From positions 1-51,158 of the forward strand of contig JBELJQ010000011.1 in assembly GCA_042090305.1 (NCBI GenBank): a DNA stretch of 51,158 bases. The letters are read 5' to 3'. Of this stretch, positions 17,305 to 25,614 are shown piece by piece. This DNA comes from TMED13 sp042090305. GTDB lineage: Bacteria; Pseudomonadota; Alphaproteobacteria; Methylaequorales; Methylaequoraceae. The stretch's first letter is position 1. Each line of letters begins with the position of its first letter. A model generated the notes under the pieces. The model ran no database searches and was not told where the DNA came from. It was given only the letters and a program-made list of their open reading frames with translations. Position numbers and translations under genes: made by a program.

Positions 17305-19314
17305 ATGATAAAAGCACCTTATTATTTATTCACACTTATTACAATTATTTCAACCACATTATTTGCTCAAGAAGAAATTGTCATTAAATCAAGTAGATTA
17401 GTTAAAGAAAAAATTATTGGCTCACAAACTTACATCCTTGACCAAGAATTTATTAAAAATAACTCGAATAAATCAATCCCTGAACTACTAGCAAAACTTC
17501 CCGGAGTTAAAATCAAAGATCTTTATGGTGGTGGACCAGGAGCAAAACAATCTGTTGATATCAGAGGTTTTGGTGATACCGCCACCAGTAATACTTTAAT
17601 ACTTTTAAATGGACAGAGATTAACCAATATTGATTTAAGTCTGGTCGATTTCACCACCATACCTCGAGATACAATTGATAGAATTGAAGTAATAATGGGG
17701 AACAGTAGTGTTTTGTACGGTAATAATTCTACAGCGGGCTCAATTAATATTATAACAGATCAGTCAATTGGTAAAGAAGACGAAATAAATGCAAACTTCT
17801 ACGTAGGCTCCTTGGGAAAATATGGTAGCTTCTTAAATGGAGTAAAGACATTTAATAATTTCTCAGTTAAGGGAAACCAAAACCTATTATTTTCTGATGG
17901 TTATAGAAGAAATAGTGCACTTTATCAAAATAATGGAAGCCTAGAATTAGCTTATGATTATGGTGGGTACAATTTATATATCAACCTTAAGTCTCACAAC
18001 CAATTTCAAGAATTACCTGGTGATGTTGGTGTTAACACAGGAAATTTTTCAAACTCTAACGGTTTTGAAATTGACCCAAGGTCAAGTGATACACCAAATG
18101 ATTTTTCACAAAATAATGGTCATCAAATTTTTTATGGGGCTTCATTTGACGTGAATAGTTCAAATAAATTAATTATTGATGGTTCATATAAATATAATAA
18201 AAGTGAGGGCAAATTTTTATCATCTTCTTCAGATACAGACACAAGAATATCAAGTTATCAGATAAGTCCTAGACTTTTAAGTGATTTTAAAATTCTTGGT
18301 CAAAAAACCGATTCCATTGTTGGAACAGACCTAAATTATGCGTACTATTACTCAGATAGAATGTCAACAGGCAAAACATGGTACAAGAGATATAAAGCTT
18401 CTGACATTAATCTCGCTCCATACTTCAACTCAAATATCAAGCTAACTGATAATGATGATATATCTGTTGGTTTCAGATATCAATGGAATTGGTTAAGAGC
18501 AGGTGATACTAACAACCCATCAGCTTATGCCTTTACCTTGGGAGAACAAGAAACAATAATTAAACCCGATCACCAATATGCATTTCATCTTGGATATGAA
18601 AAAACTTTAAACCAAGAAAATCTTATTTCATTTAAGGGGGGAAGGAGCTTTAGGTATCCCAACATTGACGAAAGAGTCGGGGCGGGTTTTGTTTCAGCAA
18701 ACCACAACTTTAGACTTGGATCACAGAGTTCTTTTGACTTTGAGGCAGGACATAAGTTCTTTAATGAAAGTTTAACAGTTCAAACAAATTTTTATTACAT
18801 GAGATTCAAATCTGAAATCAAGTATGATAATGCAACATTTACAAACAGAAACCTTGCCAGAACACATAGATACGGCTTAGAAAATCAAATAAATTATCAG
18901 CATAATGATTCTCTTAGTTTTACAAATAGTTTCTCAATTACACAGTCAAAATATAGAGCTGGGCATAGAAGAGACTTTGATCTAACAGGTGTACCTGCAT
19001 TTAAAAATAATACTGATATAACATACAAATTAACAAGCTTTTTAGATGTACAAGGCTCTATTTATTATCAGTCCTCTCAAAGAATGATTAATGATGAAGA
19101 AAATTATCAAGTTTTACAACCCGGTTACTATTTAGTTGATTTGGGATTTAAGGGGACAAACTATGGTTTCGATTATTCAATGATGTTCAATAATGTATTA
19201 AATAAAAATTATTATCAATACGCAGTTGCATCAACCAGTTCTTACAATGTTTACAATACCTATCCACTAGAAGGTTTTAATATGATGTTCACTTTAGCAA
19301 GGAAATTTAAGTGA
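17305..19314 (+). CDS. btuB: TonB-dependent outer-membrane receptor, predicted cobalamin transporter (BtuB type)
   Basis: Outer-membrane gated barrel that should import vitamin B12. The 669-residue protein has a signal peptide (cleavage after Ala21 in STTLFA), a TonB box-like EEIVIKSS next to it, a plug domain with IPELLAKLPGVKI and VDIRGFGD then LNGQRL and RIEVIMG, and a C-terminal beta barrel ending TLARKFK. ATG 17305 is chosen because GGAG lies 8 bases upstream and the signal peptide begins there; 27 further codons are open upstream but lie in the leader. The cobalamin riboswitch in front gives the substrate. Its stop overlaps the tonB start. No BtuCDF genes are in the window. Confidence 0.9.
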   Translation: MIKAPYYLFTLITIISTTLFAQEEIVIKSSRLVKEKIIGSQTYILDQEFIKNNSNKSIPELLAKLPGVKIKDLYGGGPGAKQSVDIRGFGDTATSNTLILLNGQRLTNIDLSLVDFTTIPRDTIDRIEVIMGNSSVLYGNNSTAGSINIITDQSIGKEDEINANFYVGSLGKYGSFLNGVKTFNNFSVKGNQNLLFSDGYRRNSALYQNNGSLELAYDYGGYNLYINLKSHNQFQELPGDVGVNTGNFSNSNGFEIDPRSSDTPNDFSQNNGHQIFYGASFDVNSSNKLIIDGSYKYNKSEGKFLSSSSDTDTRISSYQISPRLLSDFKILGQKTDSIVGTDLNYAYYYSDRMSTGKTWYKRYKASDINLAPYFNSNIKLTDNDDISVGFRYQWNWLRAGDTNNPSAYAFTLGEQETIIKPDHQYAFHLGYEKTLNQENLISFKGGRSFRYPNIDERVGAGFVSANHNFRLGSQSSFDFEAGHKFFNESLTVQTNFYYMRFKSEIKYDNATFTNRNLARTHRYGLENQINYQHNDSLSFTNSFSITQSKYRAGHRRDFDLTGVPAFKNNTDITYKLTSFLDVQGSIYYQSSQRMINDEENYQVLQPGYYLVDLGFKGTNYGFDYSMMFNNVLNKNYYQYAVASTSSYNVYNTYPLEGFNMMFTLARKFK

Positions 19315-20012
19315 GTAAAACTTCGCTAATTGTTTCTTTATTTTTACATTCTTCTTTTTTGCTTTTATTTTATGTGCTGGATTCAGATTATGATAAAGCT
19401 AATACAAACATATTGCACACTGAAATTATTGTTCAGAAAGACAACCAAAAAAGTGAAAATAAACCAAATACAATAAAATATAATGATGTATTAGTTAATA
19501 TTAAAAAAGAAGAATCAAGTAACGATAAAATCATTAATAAAACTGAAATAAAAAAAAATATTTTATTTAAAAACAATGAAACAAATTTAGAACCTATAAT
19601 AAGAAAAGTTAATAAGGATGTTCTAAAAGCACAGACCAGCGTAAATTATCCTCACACTAAAAAATTTAACAAAAGTAAAGAAAATCAAGATGTGCTCAAC
19701 AAACATAAAAAACCCTTAAAGAGCATGAGTTTTTTTAGAGCACACTATAAAACAGGTTCAATTAATAACCCTCACCCGCCATATCCAATGTTGGCCAGAA
19801 AAAAAGGCTGGCAAGGCAGCTTAACCCTTGAAGTTTCCATAAATAAGCTAGGTGTAGTTGAGAAAGTTGAGATAAACAAGTCCTCTGGTTATTCTATATT
19901 AGATAATACAAGTAAGAAAACAATTAAAGAATGGAAGTTTAGGCCCGCAGTAAAGAATGGAGTAAGTACAAGTGATAAGTTATACATACCAATAAGATTT
20001 GTTCTAGATTAA
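19311..20012 (+). CDS. tonB: TonB energy-transducing protein
   Basis: Couples the inner-membrane proton gradient to TonB-dependent receptors. The 233 residues have one N-terminal membrane span (about 5-21), a long lysine/asparagine-rich periplasmic linker instead of the proline-rich linker of E. coli TonB, and a C-terminal TonB domain (about 155-233) with HPPYPMLARKKGWQGSLTLE and IKEWKFRPA. The start is GTG at 19311, overlapping the btuB stop as GTGA, so it is translationally coupled to the receptor and under the same B12 riboswitch. ExbB/ExbD are not in the window, so this is presumably a dedicated TonB served by ExbBD encoded elsewhere. Confidence 0.9.
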   Translation: MSKTSLIVSLFLHSSFLLLFYVLDSDYDKANTNILHTEIIVQKDNQKSENKPNTIKYNDVLVNIKKEESSNDKIINKTEIKKNILFKNNETNLEPIIRKVNKDVLKAQTSVNYPHTKKFNKSKENQDVLNKHKKPLKSMSFFRAHYKTGSINNPHPPYPMLARKKGWQGSLTLEVSINKLGVVEKVEINKSSGYSILDNTSKKTIKEWKFRPAVKNGVSTSDKLYIPIRFVLD

Positions 20013-20016
20013 ATAC

Positions 20017-20092
20017 TGGCGTCCCCTACGGGATTCGAACCCGTGTTGCCGCCGTGAAAGGGCAGTGTCCTAAACCACTAGACGAAGGGGAC
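20017..20092 (-). tRNA. tRNA-Glu (anticodon TTC)
   Basis: The 76-base minus-strand gene has acceptor GTCCCCT, an anticodon loop CTTTCAC giving anticodon TTC, a GGTTCGAAT T-loop and an encoded CCA. It ends 4 bases from the convergent tonB stop. Confidence 0.97.
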
Positions 20093-20123
20093 ATAAAGCT
20101 TGCAATTCGTTTATAAAAGTATA

Positions 20124-20151
20124 TATATAACTACTTTTTACATTATGTAAA
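20124..20151 (-). promoter_or_regulatory. Possible promoter of tRNA-Glu overlapping a palindrome
   Basis: On the minus strand TTTACA (20146-20151) and TATATA (20124-20129) are 16 bases apart, about 25-30 bases before the tRNA. The -35 box is half of a perfect palindrome, TTTACAT-T-ATGTAAA (20137-20151), which also lies just upstream of the divergent small gene at 20164. Confidence 0.35.
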
Positions 20152-20163
20152 TTGATTTATGTT

Positions 20164-20505
20164 ATGAGAAATAAATTTTTAATGATTACAATAGCTTTTT
20201 TTGCATTCAACTCGAATGCAAAAGAGTCCGTGAATAATATTTGTAACCTAAGAGGTTACGAAATCATTTTTCCATATGAAACAAGGGTCACTGAAATTAA
20301 GAAAAGATTATCCTCTAGCCCTAGATTAATGGATAATGAATTAAATAGGTTTAAAAATTATTTCGAGAAAAATTTCTATGGCATATCGCTATATAAAGAG
20401 GCTGGTTGCTCTAATGCCAGATTAACAGAATACCTTGATTGTCTTGTAAGTACTGATGGTAGAGACTGTAAGATCTACTACAGTCAAATGCGGATAGTTG
20501 ATTGA
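20164..20505 (+). CDS. Small secreted protein of unknown function
   Basis: I do not recognise this 113-residue protein. It has a clear signal peptide (MRNKFLMITIAFFAFNSNA, cleavage after Ala19), so it should be periplasmic or secreted. The mature part contains four cysteines (in NICNLRG, EAGCSN, LDCLV and RDCKIY), enough for two disulphides. ATG 20164 is chosen because it begins the signal peptide; a TTG four codons upstream is also open. It is alone on its strand, divergent from tRNA-Glu, and its last 22 bases overlap the end of the convergent recJ. Confidence 0.7.
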   Translation: MRNKFLMITIAFFAFNSNAKESVNNICNLRGYEIIFPYETRVTEIKKRLSSSPRLMDNELNRFKNYFEKNFYGISLYKEAGCSNARLTEYLDCLVSTDGRDCKIYYSQMRIVD

Positions 20506-22268
20506 TCATCTATTATATCCTCCACAACTAGTTCTATATTTTCACTTCCACCCCATTTGTTAATTTTTATCGTACATATCATGTCAAATATTTGATTTGC
20601 ATCTTTTTCAATAAAATTTCCAATTTTATTAGAATAGCAATTAAAAATAATAGATTTCACTGAATTACCGTAAATATCTTTAACGTAAGTGATGAGATGT
20701 TTATCACCCGCAGGTTTTACAAAGCTTTTAATACAACCTTTAATTAAAAATTTGGGTTTAGGATTACCCATACCAAATGGTGAAAGCTTATCTATGTTGT
20801 GATATAATGAATTGTTTATTGATGACAGTTTAATTTCTAGGTCGTACTTACGCTCGTAATGTTCTTTTGTTACTTGAAATTTGTTTTTCAAGTAATTCTT
20901 AAAATGGTCTATTTTATTTTTTTTAATTGAAAAGCCACCTGCCATCTCATGCCCTCCACCTGATTCAAGATATCCATCTTTTATAGCTTTAATGATAAAG
21001 TTTCCAATATGAAAATTCTTTACTGATCTACAAGACGCCTTACAACACTTCTCATTTTCAGCAATTACAATCGACGGTCTATTAAATTCTTCTGTTAATT
21101 TTCCAGCAACTATACCAATTACACCAGGATGCCAGTTTTCAGAATTAACGCAAATTATATCTTTTGAAGATAAATCAACTTGGTTTTTGGCTTGTATCTG
21201 AACATTATTTTCTATACTTTTTCTTAGACTGTTATAAGTATCTAGTTTTTCTGCAATATCTGTATTAATATCTTCTCTGTCACTGATAAGAAGATTAGCA
21301 CCAAGATTTGACTTTCCAACTCTTCCAGCGGCATTTATTCTTGGGCCTAAAATAAATCCTAAATGATATTCGTTTACCTCCTCATCAATAGAGGATTTTT
21401 CAATTAAGCTTTTTAAGCCTAAATTTGTTTTTTTGTTAATAACTTTTATACCCTGTTTTACTAAAGTTCTATTGACTAAATCTAGCTTTACTAAATCACA
21501 AATTGTTCCTAAAGCTACTAAATCCAAAAATTTCAAGAGATTTGGAGCTGTATTATTAGAAAAGAAATTTAACTTTTTAAGTTTTCGATTTAGAGAAATA
21601 ATAAGAAAGAAACTTACACCAGCTGCACACAAGTTTTCTAATCCGGACTTATCGACATTCTTATTAGGATTGACTATTGCAAAAGCATCAGGCAAGGTTA
21701 CTCCCTGAAGGTGATGGTCGATTACTATCACTTCAACGTTTTGCTTTTTAATTTTAGAGATTACTTCATTTGATGTTGTCCCACAATCAAGAGTAATAAT
21801 TAAACTACATGATTTATTTTTTAGATATTCAAATGCTTTTAGGTTTGGGCCATATCCCTCCTCCACTCTATCTGGTATGTAAAATTCAAAATCAACCCCA
21901 ATTTCTTTAAAATACTTACAAACAATTGCAGTAGCTGTAGAACCGTCAACATCATAATCACCAAAAACACCAATTTTTCTTCCACTTAATATATATTCAT
22001 AAATTTTTTCTGTTGCCTTGCACATATCATGGACAATATCAGGATCAGGTAATAAGTTTTTTAATTTAGGATTAATAAAGTTTTCAAATTGTCCCTGATT
22101 CACTTTTCTAGAAATGAGAAGCTTCAATAAAATGGGATCAATGTCTATAATATCATTAATTGATTTTTCTTCATCATCATTTGATTTTTCAGACCAATGA
22201 ATTCCTTTTAATGAAATATATTTACTTGAATTGTTGTTTTTTATTTGTACTTGATTTAATTTAGACAT
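20484..22268 (-). CDS. recJ: Single-stranded-DNA-specific exonuclease RecJ
   Basis: 5'-3' single-strand exonuclease used in recombination and mismatch repair. The protein (594 residues from this start) has the DHH phosphoesterase motifs: DYDVDGSTATAIV near residue 95-107, the DCGT motif, and VIVIDHHLQG for the DHH signature. DHHA1-type SGGGHEMAGGFSI is near residue 430 and a C-terminal OB fold follows. I placed the start at ATG 22268 (MSKLNQ); ATG 22292 is also open and would leave only 8 bases to the divergent phosphofructokinase gene. Neither has a strong ribosome site. The 3' end overlaps the small secreted-protein gene by 22 bases. Confidence 0.92.
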   Translation of the reverse strand: MSKLNQVQIKNNNSSKYISLKGIHWSEKSNDDEEKSINDIIDIDPILLKLLISRKVNQGQFENFINPKLKNLLPDPDIVHDMCKATEKIYEYILSGRKIGVFGDYDVDGSTATAIVCKYFKEIGVDFEFYIPDRVEEGYGPNLKAFEYLKNKSCSLIITLDCGTTSNEVISKIKKQNVEVIVIDHHLQGVTLPDAFAIVNPNKNVDKSGLENLCAAGVSFFLIISLNRKLKKLNFFSNNTAPNLLKFLDLVALGTICDLVKLDLVNRTLVKQGIKVINKKTNLGLKSLIEKSSIDEEVNEYHLGFILGPRINAAGRVGKSNLGANLLISDREDINTDIAEKLDTYNSLRKSIENNVQIQAKNQVDLSSKDIICVNSENWHPGVIGIVAGKLTEEFNRPSIVIAENEKCCKASCRSVKNFHIGNFIIKAIKDGYLESGGGHEMAGGFSIKKNKIDHFKNYLKNKFQVTKEHYERKYDLEIKLSSINNSLYHNIDKLSPFGMGNPKPKFLIKGCIKSFVKPAGDKHLITYVKDIYGNSVKSIIFNCYSNKIGNFIEKDANQIFDMICTIKINKWGGSENIELVVEDIIDDQSTIRI

Positions 22269-22300
22269 ACTTTTCAATTTATAAAATAACATAATTTAAA

Positions 22301-23494
22301 ATGCTAAGAAATAACAATATACTAATTGCTCAAGGTGGGGGACCAACAAATGTAATCAATCAGTCGTTAGCTGGAATTATAATTGGAGAAAAAAAAAGAA
22401 ATGCTAACATTATTGGAGCTATCAACGGAGTAAGAGGAATAATTGAAAATAAGTTTTTTAGTTTAAATAAATTAACAAAACAAGAACTTAATTTGGTAAG
22501 AAATACGCCTGGTGCTGCTCTAGGTTCTACAAGGGATAAACCAGATAAAAAATACTGTTTTGAAATTTTAAAAAGTCTAAAAAAGAAAGAGATTAGAAGG
22601 TTTTATTATATTGGGGGAAATGATTCGTCAGACAGTTTAAGAATAATTGCTGATTATGCCAAAGAGCACAATTATGAACTTCAATGTGTACATATCCCAA
22701 AAACAATCGATAACGATTTAGTAAGAAACGATCATACCCCTGGTTTTGGTTCTGCAGCAAAGTATGTGGCTCAATTATTTTCCGGTATAAATTATGATGT
22801 CAAATCCCTACCTGGTGTTTATATGGGTATAGTTATGGGACGACATGCTGGTTTTCTTACAGCATCCTCTGCTTTACTTAAACAATCAAAAAGTGATGGA
22901 CCACATCTAATTTTTATTCCAGAAAAATCATTTGATAGTGAAAGTTTTCTTAAACAAATAAAAAAAAATTATGATAAATATGGTAGATGCATCATTGCAA
23001 TATCAGAAGGAATTCAAGATAGTAAAAAGAATTTGATTACAGAAAAAATTAATAAAAATAATGAGTATGATGCCCATGGTAATATTCAACTTTCAGGTTC
23101 GGGTATGTTAGGAGATTACTTATCCCAACTAATTAAGGATAAGTTAAGAATTAAAAGAGTTAGAGCAGATACGTTGGGTTACGCTCAAAGATGCTTTCAA
23201 GGTTCCGAATCAGAAGTTGATCAGCAAGAAGCATATAAAATAGGATTAGAGGCTGTTAAATTCACTGTAAGCAGTAAGGATTCCTTCTCAGTTGGTTTAG
23301 CTGAAAGAAAAAATTATTTGAAGCCATATAAGTTTTCAATTATAAAAAATAAATTAAATGAAGTTGCAGGAAAAACTAAAGTTATGAATAATAGTTTTTA
23401 TAATGCAACAGAAAATTTAGTCACAAAAAAATTTATTGACTATTGTTCACCTTTGATTGGAAAAAAAATAAAAAAAACAATTTCCTTATTTTAA
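22301..23494 (+). CDS. 6-phosphofructokinase, probably pyrophosphate-dependent
   Basis: Phosphorylates fructose 6-phosphate in glycolysis (reversibly if PPi is the donor). The 397 residues show QGGGPTNVINQS near 11, YIGGNDSSDS near 104-113, PKTIDNDL near 133-140, DHTPGFGSA, MGRHAGFL and ISEGIQD. In ATP-type PfkA the second motif is GGDGS and the third PGTIDND; here Asp replaces the second-motif Gly and Lys replaces the third-motif Gly, the two changes known to mark PPi-dependent enzymes. The usual first Asp of GGDDS is Asn here. The start ATG is only 32 bases from the divergent recJ start. The 3' end overlaps the hom end by 4 bases. Confidence 0.88.
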   Translation: MLRNNNILIAQGGGPTNVINQSLAGIIIGEKKRNANIIGAINGVRGIIENKFFSLNKLTKQELNLVRNTPGAALGSTRDKPDKKYCFEILKSLKKKEIRRFYYIGGNDSSDSLRIIADYAKEHNYELQCVHIPKTIDNDLVRNDHTPGFGSAAKYVAQLFSGINYDVKSLPGVYMGIVMGRHAGFLTASSALLKQSKSDGPHLIFIPEKSFDSESFLKQIKKNYDKYGRCIIAISEGIQDSKKNLITEKINKNNEYDAHGNIQLSGSGMLGDYLSQLIKDKLRIKRVRADTLGYAQRCFQGSESEVDQQEAYKIGLEAVKFTVSSKDSFSVGLAERKNYLKPYKFSIIKNKLNEVAGKTKVMNNSFYNATENLVTKKFIDYCSPLIGKKIKKTISLF

Positions 23495-24777
23495 TTTAGA
23501 AAATTTTCAATCCTGAAGTACACTGTCTTTTTTTTTATAAAACTCATTTTATTAATTCTAATAAGAGCATCAATCATATCCTTTTCCTCGCAATCGTGAG
23601 TTGTTATAACAATAGTTGCATCCTTAGATTTAATAACTTTAGAATCTTCTTGAAGCATTGACTTCATAGAAATATTGTTCTTTTTAAACTCTTTAGCTAT
23701 ACCTGAAATTACCCCAGGTTTGTCATCTGTAGAAAATCTTAAATAGTACTTACCAAATCTTTTCTCAGGCTTAGAAAATCTAACATTATTATTTTTAGGT
23801 CTCTTTAAATGACTTGGTTCGGAATCTAAAATACTTTTTATATCACTAAATACTGAAGTTGCAGTTGGAAAGGAACCTGCCCCCTCCCCCTGAAAAAAAC
23901 TTTTGTTACAAAAATCAGACTCAACAACTACTCCATTGTATACGCCGTCAACGTTAGCAATGAAGTTATCTTTTTCAACAAGACAAGGATAAACATAATT
24001 TTTAATGACTCTATTTTCTATTTCACTAATACCTAGCAACTTAATTTTATATCCTAAAGAATCTGCAAATTTTAAATCTAATAAGTCAATGTTTCTTATT
24101 CCCTCGGTTTTTATTCTATGTAACTCACTGTCAACATTGAAAGCTAATGAACTTAAAATTGATAACTTATGAGCTGTATCTATTCCATCGATATCAAAAG
24201 TGGGGTCTGCTTCAGCATAACCAAGTTTTTGAGCCTCTTTTAAAATCTCGTTGAAGTTCTTTTCAGTAGTTAACATTTTGGTGAGAATAAAGTTCGATGT
24301 ACCATTTAAAATTCCATAAATCCTACTAATTTTGTTTGAAATTAAAAATTCATCAATAATTTTTATGATTGGTACTCCACCAGCAACAGCGGCTTCATAT
24401 TTAATTAGACAATTATTAACTTTGGAAATGTAATTAATATTCTTCCATTGTTTTGAGATCAATGCTTTATTCGCCGTTACAACATGTTTTTTTTTTTTAA
24501 GCGCATTCATTACGATATCCTTCGCTACACCCTTGTCTCCGCCAATTAATTCTACTAAAATGTCGTAATCATCAAAATTTACTAATTTCTTAGCGTCATT
24601 CAAAATTACAGTATCTTTGAATATACTTTTTTCAGGTAGTTTCATTCTTTTTCTGGAAGCAATAACTGAAACCATTAAGTTGGGGAGCTTACTGCCGAAT
24701 TGCTCTAGGATTTTAACTAAACCTTTTCCAACTGTTCCAATTCCTGCAATGGCAATCTTTTTTTTTTCTAAGGCCAC
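23491..24777 (-). CDS. hom: Homoserine dehydrogenase
   Basis: NAD(P)H-dependent reduction of aspartate semialdehyde to homoserine, the branch point to threonine and methionine. The 428-residue protein has a Rossmann motif IAGIGTVGKGLVKIL at the N-terminus, VTANKALIS near 100, the catalytic-domain stretch GILNGTSNFILTKM near 160, AEADPTFDIDG, and a C-terminal ACT domain (RFSTDDKPGVISGIA) that usually gives feedback control by threonine. I prefer GTG 24777, which follows the upstream stop by 2 bases; a TTG at 24783 overlapping that stop is also possible. A 12-T run (24487-24498) encodes a lysine run. MetY in this window uses an acyl derivative of its product. Confidence 0.94.
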   Translation of the reverse strand: MALEKKKIAIAGIGTVGKGLVKILEQFGSKLPNLMVSVIASRKRMKLPEKSIFKDTVILNDAKKLVNFDDYDILVELIGGDKGVAKDIVMNALKKKKHVVTANKALISKQWKNINYISKVNNCLIKYEAAVAGGVPIIKIIDEFLISNKISRIYGILNGTSNFILTKMLTTEKNFNEILKEAQKLGYAEADPTFDIDGIDTAHKLSILSSLAFNVDSELHRIKTEGIRNIDLLDLKFADSLGYKIKLLGISEIENRVIKNYVYPCLVEKDNFIANVDGVYNGVVVESDFCNKSFFQGEGAGSFPTATSVFSDIKSILDSEPSHLKRPKNNNVRFSKPEKRFGKYYLRFSTDDKPGVISGIAKEFKKNNISMKSMLQEDSKVIKSKDATIVITTHDCEEKDMIDALIRINKMSFIKKKTVYFRIENFLN

Positions 24778-24779
24778 TA

Positions 24780-25571
24780 TCAATAAATAATAAAAATTTC
24801 AGTTCTTTGATTTGCTTTAGTCCCAGCTGGCATATCTTCTCTGAATAATGGTTTGGAATCAGAGACAGCCTCAGTAACTAAGTTACTACTAGGAAAACTG
24901 AATTTTTCGATAACGAGTTTAGCTACAGACTGAGCGCGTTTATAAGAAATATTAAAATTAACAAGCTTATGTTTATCTAAAGGCATATCTTTTGTTCTTT
25001 TACTGGCATGCCCAACAATTTTTATTTTTGCATCTCTTCTTTTTGCAATATCTACTATTTTCTTAATTTTTCTTTGCCCTTTAAAACTCACATTACTAGA
25101 ACCACTTTGAAAATTTATTGTTGCAATTCTATATTGTATTTTGTCACTAAGTTTAAGCTTTTGAAATTCAGGTAACGTTATACTTTTTTTTTCTTCTACT
25201 TTAATTATTTCATCTTGTGAATCAATTATTTCATCTTGAGGATCAATTATTTTATCTTCTGAATCATTATTTATTTCTGGTTCAATTAATACGCTATCAT
25301 ATTCTTTGGTGGGTGAAGGATCGAGCTTCTCACTTGAGTCAGAAATTGTGACAGAATTGTCTTCGTTGATACTGTTATCATTATCAATCTTTTTTTGGTT
25401 TTCAATCATTTCTTTAATTGCTTTATCATCGTCAGATGTTAGTTCTAGATCAATTTCTGAGGTTAGTTCTGGTTCCGAATCATCTACTCCCGTGACATAA
25501 TCTGTTACGCCACAACCACTCATAAAAATAAATGATAGCAAAAATGTAAAATTAATTAATTTTTTTAACAT
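24780..25571 (-). CDS. OmpA-family peptidoglycan-binding lipoprotein
   Basis: Predicted outer-membrane lipoprotein that tethers to peptidoglycan. The 263 residues start with a lipoprotein signal (MLKKLINFTFLLSFIFMSGC, lipidated Cys20), then a long acidic, low-complexity linker (about 25-150) and a C-terminal OmpA domain with INFQSGSSNVSFKG, HASKR, NISYKRAQSVAKLV and NQRTEIFI. ATG 25571 is chosen over an open ATG 14 codons upstream because GAGGA lies 5 bases before it and the signal begins there. The linker contains three 21-base tandem repeats. It differs from Pal by its long linker; no tol genes adjoin it. Confidence 0.85.
   Translation of the reverse strand: MLKKLINFTFLLSFIFMSGCGVTDYVTGVDDSEPELTSEIDLELTSDDDKAIKEMIENQKKIDNDNSINEDNSVTISDSSEKLDPSPTKEYDSVLIEPEINNDSEDKIIDPQDEIIDSQDEIIKVEEKKSITLPEFQKLKLSDKIQYRIATINFQSGSSNVSFKGQRKIKKIVDIAKRRDAKIKIVGHASKRTKDMPLDKHKLVNFNISYKRAQSVAKLVIEKFSFPSSNLVTEAVSDSKPLFREDMPAGTKANQRTEIFIIY
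25204..25266 (-). repeat. Three tandem 21-base repeats in the lipoprotein linker
   Basis: Units at 25204-25224, 25225-25245 and 25246-25266 read attatttcatcttgtgaatc(a) with a few changes between copies. They encode seven-residue acidic units of the form DxQDEII/DSEDKII in the linker of the OmpA-like lipoprotein, and keep the frame. Confidence 0.85.
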
Positions 25572-25614
25572 TGTTTCCTCATAAGGATTATAAATTAAAA
25601 AAAAAAAACTCAAA

